Part shown: positions 43,663 to 56,838 of the stretch, piece after piece
Numbering within the stretch: the first letter of the stretch is position 1
How the letters are laid out: each line of letters begins with the position of its first letter
Source: Nageia nagi
Taxonomy: Eukaryota > Pinophyta
Length of the DNA stretch: 64,000 bases
Assembly: GCA_050084985.1 (NCBI GenBank)
Contig: JBITNC010000001.1
Span: 22,754,001 to 22,818,000 of the forward strand
Reading direction: 5' to 3'
Notes under the pieces: generated by a model
Database searches by the model: none
The model's input: only the letters and a program-made list of their open reading frames with translations
Told to the model about the DNA's origin: nothing
Program-made: the position numbers and the translations under genes

Positions 43663-44340
43663 GTAGATCGTAAATAATGCGATGGTGTAATTAATTAGGG
43701 AACTTAATACATGCACTATTTGGTATATTAATTAGTTTATGTAGTGTAGGAATATGACAATAGATGATTAAGCATACAGGTTCATTTCATTAATATGCAT
43801 ATTCAATTAATCAAGGAAAGGCATACATTAGGAAGGAGTAATACAATATACACTAGTAAGGCACTGATGTCCTAGTAATAGGACACAATTGATGTTTTGT
43901 TAATTATCAAATTAAAGATATGATAAAAGATGAAATGATAAATGAATAAATATTTATCAATATAAAAAAGTATGATAATTCTTGAGATAAGAGATTCACT
44001 TATTATAGATAAGAAGATCTTGAAAAGTTTTGCTTTGCAAAATGTCACGTCCTTGATTCTCTATTTGATCTTCTATTGATATAAGCCTTGGGTCTTCTAT
44101 AATCTTCCCCTTGTCTAGTCTTCTCTTGATGACAATCCCATCCTCTATCTTTCTATGTCTTTAATGCCTTTATATAGGGATGCTTCTAATATAGGATTTG
44201 ACCCTTTGTATAATCATAAGGGTCAAATATATGGCCTACACCTCTTTTATACATTTTAAATCTTTTTTTAAATAATACATTATTAAGGGATTCAAAATGA
44301 ATTATTAAATACATAAAGGTTCATTTTGAGGTGTATATAG
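43663..44340 (-). repeat. G1 5' LTR (uninterrupted)
   Basis: Starts TGTAGATCG and aligns with 9130-9734 plus 28661-28738 at roughly 85% identity. At 44260-44275 the sequence runs through the site where C1 inserted in the other LTR. The right terminus (expected ATACATCTACA) is altered. TATA at 44168-44177, minus strand. Confidence 0.85.
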
Positions 44341-45010
44341 TAACCCTAACCCTAACTCCTAGCCATTAATGTTGACCCTAACCACTAATAACCTTAATGT
44401 TAACCTTAACCTAACCATTAACCCTAACCTTAACCCTAATTACCACTAATTAAGTACCCTCACTTTAATCTTAATCCTTACCATTAATTGTAACCCTAAC
44501 CATTAACCCTAACATTGACCATTAAGTACCCTAACTCTAACCTAACAACTAACCCTAACCTTAACCACTAACTACCATAATGCTAACCCTAATCCTAAGC
44601 AACCTTTATGCTAACCCTAACACTATTAACCCTAACCACCAAGACTAATCCTAACCTTGATTACCACTAAGTACCCTAACCTAACCACTAACCCTAGTCC
44701 TAACCATTAAGTACCCTAATGCTAATCCTAACGTTAACCCTAACTCATAACCATTAATGCTAACCCTAACCACTAAGCCTAACCCTAGCTATTAACCCTA
44801 ATGCTAACCCTAAACTTAACCACTATTTATGTGCCCTAACTCTAAACTTGATCCTAACCATTAACCCTAACCCTAACCCTAACCATACCTAACCCTAACA
44901 CTAATTTACCTAATGCTATCACCTAATTAACCTACCTAATCTAAATATGCTAACCCTAACCCTAACCCCAACCTAATTCCTAATCGCTAACACAAACCCT
45001 AATCGCTAAC
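44341..45010. repeat. Degenerate telomere-like repeat, right block
   Basis: About 670 bp of CCCTAA, CACTAA and CATTAA variants, with perfect stretches near 44860-44880. With 8968-9129 it forms one array split by G1. Confidence 0.85.
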
Positions 45011-48000
45011 TAGAATAATAATGATTTTAACTTAATTTTTTTTAATTTTTTTTTGAAATAGGCATTTTTGGATGCAATAGAGGATGCAAATTTACATCAT
45101 TTTTTGCATTAGATTACACTCAAAGTTTTTTTGAAAAAAGTAAAAAGTAGGGCCACTTAATACTTTCCTAATACTCATTTCCTGGTTGGAGGAGATGAAA
45201 AATTTGATTTTCAATCAGAGAACATCAAGTAAGTTCCCTTATAGCTCATTTCATTCAATTCTAACTTGATTTATACATAATTTCACTCAAGTTTAACTTG
45301 TTTTTTATTTTTTTTGTATGTTTACTCAAAGGGTTTTGTATTTCATTGGAGAAGAAAGGGTTTTCTTGCAAATTCCTCTACATTATTTCTTATTTTCATA
45401 AAGTATGTAGATTCCTACTTCCATGTTTCAATTTCCCATGAATTTACACTAAAGAAAACTAGGGTTTTTTGAATTCTCACAAATTCACACTAAAAAAGCA
45501 AGGGTTTTAGAATTCTCTATAACTTTTGATTATGTACTATCAATAATGCATGCTCAAATCAAAAGTTAATTCCATATGCTAGATTTTTTTAATTATACAT
45601 AATGTTTTAGTTGATTTCATCAACAATGCACCATGAAATAAAAAACTAAACCCATTCCTTTTTAACAGTGCAATAAAAATTAAAATCAAATACATTCCTT
45701 CTCAATAATACACCATAAAATAAAAAATGCACCAAGAAATTGAAACAAATTATATACATTGCATAATAAAATGAAATGCCAAAAAAAACATGAACATACT
45801 ATGATATTCTTAACTCTGGAACTCTTCCTTGTTCTCCAAAAACTTGTCTTTTTCTACCAATTTTTGAAACTCTTCTTATGTTCTAAGAAGTTTCTTCTTA
45901 AACTAAGAATTCCATAAAACTTGCTAACTTAATTAATTTTAGTAATTAAATGTACTTTACTTGATTATAAATTAAATAGAGTTTAGTGAACATAATTTAA
46001 TAAATTATAATTTAGTAAATTTATTTTTGTTTTCTATTTGGATTAGAATGTATGGATTCTTATTAAATTCTAGGAAATTGATACATTTGAAGAAATTCAC
46101 AATATATAATGGATGATTTTTGAAGAATTTATGTACCAATTGAAATGGAACCTACCAATTTATACTTGAACTTTTGTTATAATAAATCTCAAGAAACATT
46201 TCTTAAATTCATTATACTAAAGTATATGAATAAAGAATATGGTTGTTACTACATAATACAATACAAGGAGTGTAAATAAGTAATAACATTTAGAAGATTA
46301 AATGCAAATGATTTTTTTGTAGGAAAACCCATTTTTAAATTATGGATATAAAGGTACTTAACATTACTAACATGTCTAGGAAGGTTCAAAGTTTAGCCTT
46401 TGCAATGGAAATGGCATACATACGAATTCACCTTTTGTGAACAAACTAAATGCTTACATTTGAAACTAAGAGGGAGAGGGTAAATAATAAGGAAATTTTT
46501 GAAAAATTAGAGACTAAGGATTATGTTGACAATAAACTATAGAGCTTGTATTTGTAATAAAAATATAAATGTAGAAGATGAAAAAAATGGATAAGGAACA
46601 TAATGTGCTCCTTGATCCATGAGTAATCTATGATGAAGCATAAGAGTGTTAATATTATATAACTGATGAAGCATAAGAGTGTTAATATTATATAACTATG
46701 TAAGATACAAAAGGAGCAAGATAAGGATAAGGAGAAAGATATCTATTAGCTGGGGTGCTTGCACCATTCTCCATGGGTGTTTGCAAATTCTTTATATTTG
46801 TAATAAAAACATAAATTTTAAAAATAAGGATAACCATTGTATAATTATGTAATATTTGAAAACAAAATTGTGCTCCTCATCATTTCCAAGTTAAGAAAGA
46901 CTATCTATTAGGGCCCTTGCACCATTCTCCAATAGGTGATTGCAAATGTCTTCTATCTAGATCATCCTACACATTTGTGTGCTTATGATGTTATTTAGTA
47001 AATGATGTTATCTTTAATTTTAATGAGAATAGAAAATATAAAAATATCAAAATGTATTTTTTATTCTATAATATTAAGATCACTACTAAACTTTTATTTA
47101 CTTTCTTCTAGTGATCACCATTGACCACATATGGGGCATAGAAAGAAAGGTGATAAATATAAATATAAGGTAAAAAGGAAATCAAAAGAAAAGGATGCAA
47201 AAAAAGAGAAAGATGAAATTGAAAAAAAAAAAAAAACACTTGTAAGTATCCATATGTATTATGTAATATCAATGTAGTTTTAAATTATACTATATATATT
47301 TCATTAAGTAGGAAATGTAATCACTTATTTTTTTAATTTATTGAATAGTAAAATAATTAAATGGGGTTGTTGAATTTTCTAAATGATTATTTAGCCAAGA
47401 TGAGTTGATGTTGATGGTTGGGGATCACAAGGCTAGAGGAGCAGTGGTGTTACCACACCATAAGGACATGGCATCACTAGTTTAGGTAATTATTTATAAA
47501 TAATTAGTCAATTTATTAAGAAGTAATACAAAATTAAATTTATATTTTTAAGCATATTTGTGATATGATCCATGCAATATATGATTTTAGTAGAGTCAAT
47601 CAATCAATAATATATGTTGGCGATGACTCAAGGCTCCACAAATCTTCAAAGTTTTGTGAAGAAGAATGGAGAGGTCCTAAAAGATGATAATGGTAATAGT
47701 TTATATTTTAAAAATATAAATTTACATATTAATTAGAAGTATATTGATAATTTACTAATATGATTTCAACTATTTTTCAAGTAAACTATTTTACAAATAT
47801 CTCTAGAATTGTGCAATAGTAGAATCTGAAAAGAGTTAGAGATCATGTCAAATGAAAAGTGATGAAACTTCCTTTTGACCAAAGAACTCTAGAACAAAAA
47901 CCAATTGACATCCATAAGGAGGTATGGATCAATACTATCATTCATATTTATTATTTAAAATTGATTAATTGATTTTTTTAACATAATACTAATTAATTAT

Positions 48001-49700
48001 TTCATAAAAAGGTTTGGAAGATGCTATTAAAGAAAGCAATCAAGGTAGAAAAAAGAAAAATGAAAGGCTTGGATATGCTGCAAGAAAAAGCATTGAAGTT
48101 ATAACTTGTCAAATTGGAATGTAATAATATGCATTGAGTAGGAAGTGGAGGAATGAAGCCTATGGAAGTCTTATTTGTAAGTATATTTACTACATGCAGT
48201 GATTTTCAATTATATAGATACATGATTTATAATATAGTACTAATTAAATTTTTTTGTATTTGATAGATTTAAATATATTTTTTGAATATAATGAACAATA
48301 ATATGGCATCACATATGGTTATCAAGCCCTAAGAGACATGTTGAATGCTAGTGTAAGTAATTTCAATTATTTTAATAAATAAAGATATGCATATCATGAA
48401 TTTCTTGTAGGTGATGCATATGTTTTGTAAGTGTGATTTTATACACACTAACACTTATCTTCTTATTATTTGCAAGCAGTTACTATATCATAGGGGGCAA
48501 CATTGCAAGTGGGTGCATTGGTGGAGGGTGATTCACCTTGTACCCGGATGTGAGATTAGATGATATTTTTGATAATGACTTAACAAGTCCTAGTAGGGAA
48601 TATATTGAGCTAACACATCAATTAGTAGGGCAAGGAATAGTCATTATAGTGGGTTAGGTAGTGGCTTAAGCAATGAGTCAGGTGGTGATTAGCCTATATG
48701 TACTGAGTCTAGATATAATGATGATATTGATATTGAGTACTAGTAGTTGTACTATCATTTTGTACTCATGATGCAAATAATACCATTGTATCAATTTTAA
48801 GGTATCCTATGGATGTATTGATAAAGATGTGTATATCATTTTCACATATTTCTATGTATAAATGTATATCATTTTGGTGTATTTAAACATTTATATGTAT
48901 GTATTTCAACATATTTTGATGTGGATGTTATCATGGTTTTATTGATCCATATTTTAGCATATATATTTTAGAATAATTTAGCATATTTTTTCCCTTTATA
49001 TTATATTTTTATGTAATATTATTGGCATATTATTTTGGTTTAAGATCACATATCAAAATAGGTGTAGCATACAATTCACATATTAGTTTGGCATGTGTAT
49101 GATTCATGTATTATTTTGCCATATGATCGGTGAAATTGGCATATTATTTTGATGTATGATTGACATTTCAATCGAAATGGAAATAATATTATTAAATATT
49201 ATGAATCAATTTTTTTTTTATAATATTTAGACAAAAATGACATAGTTTTAGATGCAATAAGTGATGTAATGTAGGAAAAACCAACACAAAAAAAGTCTCC
49301 TTTGGATGCAAAAATGACTCAATTTTTGACCCCTCCTAACATAATTAAAAGAGGTAAAAATAGACAACTTAAGACATAATTTTAGATGCAAATTTAGACA
49401 TTTTAGATATAAAAAATTGATGCAAAAAGTAGCTTTAGGGATGTAAAAAATGATGCAAAAAGTGCTCCAAAAAGGATCTAAAATCTAACATAACTTCTAG
49501 CATGGTAGTTTGCATTAGAAATTGCATCGAAAAAATGGGAAAAAAAAAAATAACAAAGAGTCCCAATCCAAAAAAGGATGCAAATCTGGTTTAAGGTTGT
49601 AATGTGTCTAAAATTGACTAAGTATGAGCATTCTATCAAATAGTAAAGGATGCAAAAAGATCATACCCATATAAAACTCTTATTATTTCTCCAAAAATAT
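45011..49700 (+). other. Decayed region, possible old DNA element with GGATGCAAA-rich flanks
   Basis: Short GATGCAA-type motifs cluster at both edges (45060-45110 and 49235-49665). Between them are plus-strand coding-like scraps with possible splice sites: a Lys-rich stretch at ~47130-47240 (MGHRKKGDKYKYKVKRKS), short frames at 47395-47485, 47820-48080 and 48290-48355 (YGITYGYQALRDMLN), and a last piece to ~48743. No transposase motif could be recognised, so the grouping is speculative. Confidence 0.25.
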
Positions 49701-52700
49701 GTACAAGTATACAATATCATCTCAAGTTCACATTGATTTTTATACTTCACTTTATCCTTTATCAAGTATGTTAAGCTCATATTAATATCTTCATTTTCCT
49801 TATATTTTGGTTCAAAATAGTCTTATTTTAAAGATTTTTCCATCTACTTTTTATATGTTAGCCTAAGAACTCTTTTGAAATCTATTTTCTTAATATTTTA
49901 CTTTCAAAGTCTTCATGTTTTCCACTTAAAACTAATTAGGAACCAACAAATGATTTTCATTTAGTATAGTTCAACATGTAGTCATTTTAAATTACATTGA
50001 ATCTAATACAATTTTATAATAATTTTTGTAGTTCATAAGTATTGTTAATTATTTCAAATCCCCTTACATAAGCAATTTAATAATTTTTACATCAAGTAAA
50101 ACAAAGATAATTTTATGCTTCCTTGATTATTATTATTTTTAGTTATATGATGAATCTCTTTTTTGCTCATAAAACCTTGAGTTGAATAGGGGCTTGACTG
50201 GCTCAAGAAGAAGCAATCTTGGCCATTATGACAACTAATCCCCCTTACTCCCCCCTCCAAAAAAAATAAAAATGTTGATGATATTTATGGAGGTGTCTTA
50301 TAAAGTGCTATTATGGTTGTCCCAAGTTAAAACCACCTTTTTATAATTTATAAACTAATATTAAAGAAATGAATTTAATTTATATTTAATCTTATTTAGG
50401 TGTTATATAAGGATTTGGGTTAATCCTTGATACAACTAGATAATTTGTGGTACATTTTAAATACAATGTGTGGTTTGAATCCATTGTGATGTAGAGAATT
50501 GATTTGGAGTTTATTATTAAGAGATGGTGAATTTAGGGTTATTGAGAGTGTTAAAATGGAGGATATGGTATCACATAAAGAACTATACCTAGAACCAAAC
50601 AGTTTATCAGTAAGCAATGATGTTAAGGAGGTGTTACATGTGGCAAATTACCTAAATTTTCTTTTAGTATTTTAAGATTTTGATATTAGAATTATGCATC
50701 AAATGGCCTTTAACTAGCTAGAGTGGTGGAAAAGTTATAGTAGGAGCTTTTTCCATGATGGTCTCCTCGAAGCTATTGCAATGATTTTAGGTCTCCTAAA
50801 TGATGGTTTGAAAATCTCAACATGTTAAACATCCAAAAATGATGTAATTAGATATCTTTTTCAAATGAGAAAAGCCAAGGTGGATGGAAATTTGATCCAT
50901 TAGGAAGCTATATCTCAACCTTAGATGAAGGTTGCTACCACTGTGATGGGATATATCACTTTAAAGCATGAATTTACATGGGTTCAAGGATACTATTTGG
51001 CTATTTTAAACAACATTAGGTGGGGGAAAGGGATGGATATACCTTATTTTCTTTTCAAGGAACTGGATAAGGTCCTAGATGAATTTCATAAGAGTTGAAC
51101 CAAGTATTCTTTGCACTAAGGACTATTCATATTAATGGTCAAGTTTGTGGCAATACAAGAAGGATGGATATGAGACTATACATACTTTATTCCACACATT
51201 GATGAAGTATAGAAGGTGGTGAAGGAACTACCCTCACATGGCAGTATGGAGAGGAGGAAGGTAAAGTGTGAAAAGAAGGTTGAATCATCATGGAGGCAAT
51301 CCTAGAGAAACAAAGCTATCAAACCATAAATTATAATGGAAGAGGAGTCTAATGAGTCTTTAGTTAGTTTGAAGGAGACATTATGTAGGAAAATTAAGGA
51401 TAATTTATCCGTGAAGAAGGCTTATGTACAAGGACTTCTAGCCAAAGAGCTTAACTCCCTATGAAAAATGGTGGTAGGAGTTCAAACTTTACATGTGTAT
51501 ATTGACAAAATCCAATGAATTGTAAGGGAAATGCTCAAGCAAGAGATGGAGTATTTGGTTTGATTTTTAATATTTAAAGTATTTTTTTATAAGTTTTTTA
51601 TAAAGGATTTGGGTTTTAATAGTTTTTTATTTAGTGATATTGGAAGTAATTAGTTATATTACCTCAAGTGTTAGATGTAATATGACTAGATAAAATCTAG
51701 GCCTTCAAGTTTTGAAGGATTTTTGTAAAGATCGATGAAGGATGTATCTTTCATGATGCATTGGTTTTGGATCTATTGAAATCCACTTCTCCATATTAAA
51801 TAAAAAAATAAAAAAGTTCACCATATTCCATGGTAGTCCTACACATGGTTAATTATTTAAGTTATAATCATATGAGAAATATTATCCTATAATATTTATC
51901 ACTTTAAGATATAAATCCTTGTCTAAAGGATCTCACACTTCAGAAATCTCATCCTAAGGGATTTCTACCCCATAATTAAATGGTCAACCATCGACACTAG
52001 TTTTTGAACACTGATATTAACTCTTTTTGTACAAAAATGGTTGATCTACCTTATACAACCATTTAATGTGTTTCAAATGTCATGCATATAGAAAGAGCAT
52101 GGGCTTCCTCTACTCTCTACAGAAAGGATGACAAAATGTGTGCATGGTTAGATTAAATTTGTATTTAACTATGTAAATATCAGATAAACCATTACAGAAG
52201 ATGTTAAATATTTTCATTGTAAATTAGAACAAAATTCCTACATTTCAAATTTATCCTCATATATGACATTAAAAGTAACACATTTAGTTATTTTCATATA
52301 CATAGAGGTTTTTTATACATTACACTAGAGTACTCTATTATTATAACATGGTAAACACTTGTTTGTCACTTATTATATTTGGTCATCATAGATCATCAAC
52401 TATTTGTACTTTCCATTACAATCACATAATTGCTTACCTTCAAATTTTTGGAATTCAAGAACTTCCACCATGCATTAACAAACTTGATTATGATCTAGTT
52501 TAATGTAACTTAGAAAGATTCCAAAACACTTATTTTTCTTTATATTTATTACTTAAGAATGAAACAAAAAATAACAATTCAAAGTAGCTACAATCAATTT
52601 TCTCATGATTACATATCAACAGTAAAACCAAAATTATAATTAATAAATTAACCACATGAAGATAAACCCCAAAATTATAAATATATTTTATTTTATCATG

Positions 52701-53540
52701 ATATCCACAAAAAAACCAACATCAAAGTTTAAATCCTCTTTTTGGTTATAGAAGGAAATCGATAATGTCCTTTTATTTCTTATTACCATTTAAAGGTTCA
52801 AATCTTTGGATCTACTACTATAACCCTTGCCTTTCCTTGGTTCAAACGACTTCAAAAGAGTTAAAATTTTGGGGGCTCATAATTGAAAACACTTTATTCT
52901 AAGTGAAATCAAGTTTAATTTACTATCTCTACCTTAAAGTCTAAAAACTAACCTCTAAAAATTAAAACTTGACATCCTCTTGATAAATACCTTCTCTTTA
53001 CCAATCCATGTATTTCTTGCAAAGATTATTTAAAATTAAAGAATACAATGCAACTCACCCATACTAATACTCTTTGGTTAAAAGTCATATGTATGAAATT
53101 ATATTTATGACAAATAATATTTTATGAAAAATTTTAAAGGTTATTTATTTACTTTTTGAGTACTCATCCTATTGCATCTTCTATCTAATATTAGATTCCT
53201 TTCTACCTTAAAACATACATACTATGTACTGATCAATCATACTTATTCCACAAATAATTGTAAATCTTCTATAAACGTGAATATACTTTCTTTATTTTCA
53301 TCCACAAATAATTGTTGAAAACATATAGAGGTGAATATACTTTCTTTATATTCATCAGTGTAAATTCACCAAGCATATTATCAAGAGAATATCTCTTTTA
53401 TTTTCTTTTCTTAATCATTTGCTAAGAGAACATCTCATCTTTCTTGATAAAACACTTGCTGCAATTTTTATCAACATGAGCACGTAGTGGGAGGCATATG
53501 ATGAAATAAGAAACCATTAAAATCTAACCAAACTCTACCA
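49701..53540. other. AT-rich intergenic DNA with one decayed coding remnant
   Basis: Most of this stretch holds nothing recognisable. At 50640-51540 the plus strand reads as a broken coding region; its best piece is a 50-codon frame from 50946 to 51098 (MGYITLKHEFTWVQGYYLAI, then DIPYFLFKELDKVL). I do not recognise the family. Confidence 0.35.
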
Positions 53541-53818
53541 CTAAATTTGGAAATGAGTAATAAACAAATCTTCAAAAAACGAAAAAGTGGGAAAATATTC
53601 GAGGTGGATTACATGTGTGTGCAGTGGTTGATTACAGCTAAAGCATGCAGGGATTGCTTTCATCACTTGATTTTTCTGCTTCTACCAAACAAACATACAC
53701 GTAGAAAGGACCACCGTCATTGTGTTTTAGTTTTCTTAATTCCTTAGATTGATGTGTTACAATATCCAAATGAGTGGAAACCAATGCCGCCATTCGATTC
53801 TGTAGATTTGTCGCTCCT

Positions 53819-53824
53819 CACGTG
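53819..53824. promoter_or_regulatory. G-box (CACGTG) upstream of truncated host gene
   Basis: CACGTG about 200 bp upstream of a TATA box; may be chance. Confidence 0.3.
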
Positions 53825-54015
53825 CTCATACTACTTGATTGTATACACAAAACGTCTCTTGACTTCAAAATAAATTCTATATAGATGCCCCACACGATTT
53901 CGATATGGAAAAACGAGCCCTTACAAACGAAAGTGACAGCTTCTTTTATGGACCTTAAGTGTTGACAAGAGAACCATCTACGCAGCTACCCTTCATAGCC
54001 AGCCCTCCAGTATAG

Positions 54016-54025
54016 CTATAAATAA
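54016..54025 (+). promoter_or_regulatory. TATA box of truncated host gene
   Basis: CTATAAATAA, 45 bp upstream of the ATG at 54070, in a locally less AT-rich stretch. Confidence 0.6.
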
Positions 54026-54069
54026 GCTGTGGATGTGCACGCCTCTCATCTCATTGCAGGAGAGTCGAG

Positions 54070-54153
54070 ATGAAGTTCATTTGCAAGAAAATGTTCGTGG
54101 TTTGGATTGTGGTCTCCATTCTGTTAGAAATTGCTTCTTCTAGTCTATGCTAG
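54070..54153 (+). pseudogene. First exon of a small secreted-protein gene, cut by copia F
   Basis: ATG at 54070 opens a frame with a typical secretory signal peptide: a basic start (MKFICKKM), a hydrophobic core (FVVWIVVSILLEIA) and a small-residue cleavage region (SSS). The LTR of F begins at 54148 and contributes the stop TAG at 54151-54153, so the native gene continued past SSL. The mature part and family cannot be seen; it should lie beyond the right end of F, outside the window. The TATA box at 54016 supports a real promoter. Many small plant secreted peptides have such a first exon, but none can be named. Confidence 0.55.
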
Positions 54154-54704
54154 AGGACTTTCACAGTGCAGACAGGATTTTCAATACAATAAAAAATTTA
54201 TGCATAGTCACAATACAAATTGCTGAGAATGAAATTTTTCATCTATTATACTGGAAAGAATACAATTTTCAATACATTAAATTGGCTGTACACAGCTCTC
54301 AAATTAAAATTACAAAACCTGTTCCACTATCTCATTCTAAAATTACACAGTGTTAATTCTATTTAAAACAACTATGAAAAGTAAATCTATTGCAAAAATT
54401 CATTAACCATGTCTTCCACTACTCTCTGTTACTCAGGTTTCTCCATTACTGTTGTTTATCATGGAGGAAGAGTTCCAGCTAATTTCAAATGAATGCACAG
54501 CATGGTGACATGTGGAAAAGAGTTGGCAATTTAAGCTTAGAAGCTGGGAGTTAGTTTAATGACGTAAGTAGTTTGTAAAAAGCTTAAGTGCCATGACCTT
54601 TTGAGGGTGATGTCATATGGAGAAGAGAGAAAAGTTTGGCATCCTTTGTAAAGCATAATATTTGTCGTCCTGATATTTCCTATTGGGATTACTAACATTT
54701 AACA
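54148..54704 (-). repeat. F 3' LTR
   Basis: 557 bp; on the minus strand it begins TGTTAAATG and ends CTCTAGCA. The boundary on the host side is set by the frame of the interrupted gene and by the TG...CA rule. Confidence 0.7.
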
Positions 54705-54883
54705 CTACCCTTAATCTCAATCGGGATTTCAACTCCATAGTTGGTGATGTTAAGATTGTCTCTCTGCTGAATAAAAGATCTTATTCCTAATGGCTTGATG
54801 AAAATGTGCACAAATTGCTCGATTGTTCTACATTAATCAACTCTCTGATGTAATGTTACCGGGTGTCTATATGCTTGCTCCTT

Positions 54884-56154
54884 TTGTGAAATATAGCATT
54901 CTTAGATATAGCTATAGCTAAACTCTTATCACACAATAGTTATGTTGCCTCCTATTGCTCATGCCCTAAGTCCTTCAACATCCTCCGCATATAAACTGCT
55001 TGACATCAACATCCTCCGCATATAAACTGCTTGATAGGCTACCTTATTGTTGCTATGTTCTTTACTTTTGCTAAAGACAGAGATACAATAGGTTACTTCT
55101 TTGACGCCCATGTACAACATCAGATCCCAAATGAAACACATATCCAGATGTGCTTTTCCTATCATCTACACTTCCAACCCAATCACTATCAATATAGTAT
55201 ATCTTGTTAGAATCAACTCCTTGAATTTCCTATACATGATCCCATATCCAATTATGCCTTGGATATATCTCAGAATCCTCTTAGTTGCTTGTAGATTTGT
55301 GTCTTTGGGATTGTCCATGAATCTAGAAATAAGACTCACTACATACATGATATCTGGATGTGTGGCTGTCAGGTACATCAAACTCCCAACAAAGCTTTTG
55401 TACAGAGTGGGATTCATGCTCTTAGTCCAATCTTCTTTTCTAGTTTGATACCCATTGCAACAGGTGTTGGAGTTGGCTTGCAAGTCTCCATCTTGAATCT
55501 CTTTAGCATTTTTCTGTATACTTGGATTGAGATATAAAAATCCCATACTTTAGCTGCTGAACTTCAATTCCTAGAAAGTATCTCAATAGTCATAAATCTG
55601 TCATCTCAAACTCCTTCATCTCCTCTTTGAATTCTTCAACAAGTGCTTTATTGCTACCTATGAAGATTAAATCATCAACATACAAAACAACAATTAGTAA
55701 CATACATTTCTTCTCCTTGATGTAGAGTGTGGACTCTCCATCACTTTTACGAAAATTGTTGCTCATAAAGTATGAGTCTATTTTACTGTACCAAGCTCTT
55801 GGAGCTTGTTTCAACCCATAGAATGCCTTTTTAAGATGATAGACTTTATCTTTTGCTCCTTCTACCTCATATCCAAGTAGCTACTCCACATAGAATTATT
55901 CCTCCAATACTTCATTTAGAAATGTTAATTTAACATCCATTTGATGGACACTCAATTTGTACTAGTTTACTATGGCAAGAACTACTCTTACAGTTTCTAT
56001 TATGCAACTGGTGCAAAAGTTTCCTTATAGTCAATACCATGTTTCTACTTGTAGCCTTTCACACTAGTCTTGCTTTATACTTCTCAATTTTGCCTTTAGC
56101 ATTGCTTTTGGTCTTATAGATCCACTTCACTCCAATGATTTGTTTGCTCTTTGG
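54884..56154 (-). pseudogene. pol: F pol: RT and RNase H, decayed
   Basis: Minus strand from 56154: the RT start (KQIIGVKWIYKTKSNAK) is followed by decayed RT; 55814-55590 holds MKQAPRAWYSKI and VVLYVDDLIFIGSN (YVDD catalytic motif); 55546-55166 holds SFVGSLMYLTATHPDIMYVV and the RNase H connection. Frames are broken near 55560, 55165 and 55860-56080. Protease, integrase and gag lie beyond D and E, outside the window. Confidence 0.85.
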
Positions 56155-56778
56155 TGTTAGGATTCAATAATTTCATATAAATAAGAGCATCAATAATTCT
56201 CCTACTCCTTGGCAAAAAACCAACATTCAAGCATACTAAATCAAACAACTATGAACATCAATCACACAATGAGAGATACAAGAGATAACGTGGTTCAACC
56301 AATGTAGGCTACATCCACGGAGAAGCTTTCAACCCTTTTGCATAACATTCTTCCAAGTCCTCCAAGCAACAAACCAGCAGCACAACCTTACTACAACCTT
56401 GACTTTGGAGCTACAACAAAGCCTCACTACAATCTCTCTCTCTCAGGCTATCTACATAAGCCACCAAACTACAATTACAAGCAACTTAGAATTGTTGCTA
56501 AAACTACTTACAAACTTCAATTTGTATGCCTCAACTCAAGCCTCTTATTTATAAATACAAACAAACCCAACTTAAACCCAAGCTGGATCTGGAAGGTCAT
56601 GAGGTTACCCCCAACCCTTCAGTAACTCATATCCAAGTGTCATGGCTTCTTGGCAACTGAAATTTGGTGTCAAACGAGAAAAGAAATGCTCTCTATTTTG
56701 GTCGGCTGGCTAGCTGGTTGGCCGGTTCTGACAGGGTCTGGTTGGTTGGCCGGTTGGTTGTAGTCTCCATTTTCAACA
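56155..56778 (-). repeat. D 3' LTR
   Basis: 624 bp; on the minus strand begins TGTTGAAAATGGAGAC and ends GAATCCTAACA. Contains TTTATAAATA near 56548 and a GGCTGGCTAGCTGGTTGGCC-type repeated motif at 56703-56760. Confidence 0.8.
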
Positions 56779-56838
56779 ATCTCCCACTTGGAGACTTCCT
56801 TCTCTGCAATAAGGGTCGAAAGCTTCTCATCTTGGCCT

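Larger units (their letters stand above)
9130..44340 (-). mobile_element. G1: gag-only Ty3-type LTR element, doubly interrupted
   Basis: Minus strand. The 3' LTR is 9130-9734 plus 28661-28738, and the 5' LTR runs from 43663 to about 44340; they look about 85% identical, so the insertion is old. The primer site at 43651-43660 matches tRNA-Trp over ten bases, and the polypurine tract (AAAGAGGGGCAAA on the minus strand) is at 28739-28751. The interior encodes a decayed gag (43343-43066 and 34137-32560) and then about 3.8 kb of non-coding DNA. No protease, RT, RNase H or integrase is visible. C1 interrupts the 3' LTR and C2 the gag region. The right terminus is eroded and I found no clear TSD. 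Confidence 0.75.
54148..56154 (-). mobile_element. F: Ty1/copia element, 3' part (interrupted by D)
   Basis: Minus strand. The 3' LTR is 54148-54704; the PPT (GAGATTAAGGGTAG) is at 54705-54718. Left TSD candidate GTCTA is at 54143-54147; the partner would be past the window. RNase H and RT coding follows up to 56154, where D is inserted. Confidence 0.75.

Noticed and set aside
44341-45010. A true chromosome end
   Set aside because: The array is degenerate, interrupted and followed by nearly 19 kb of other sequence.
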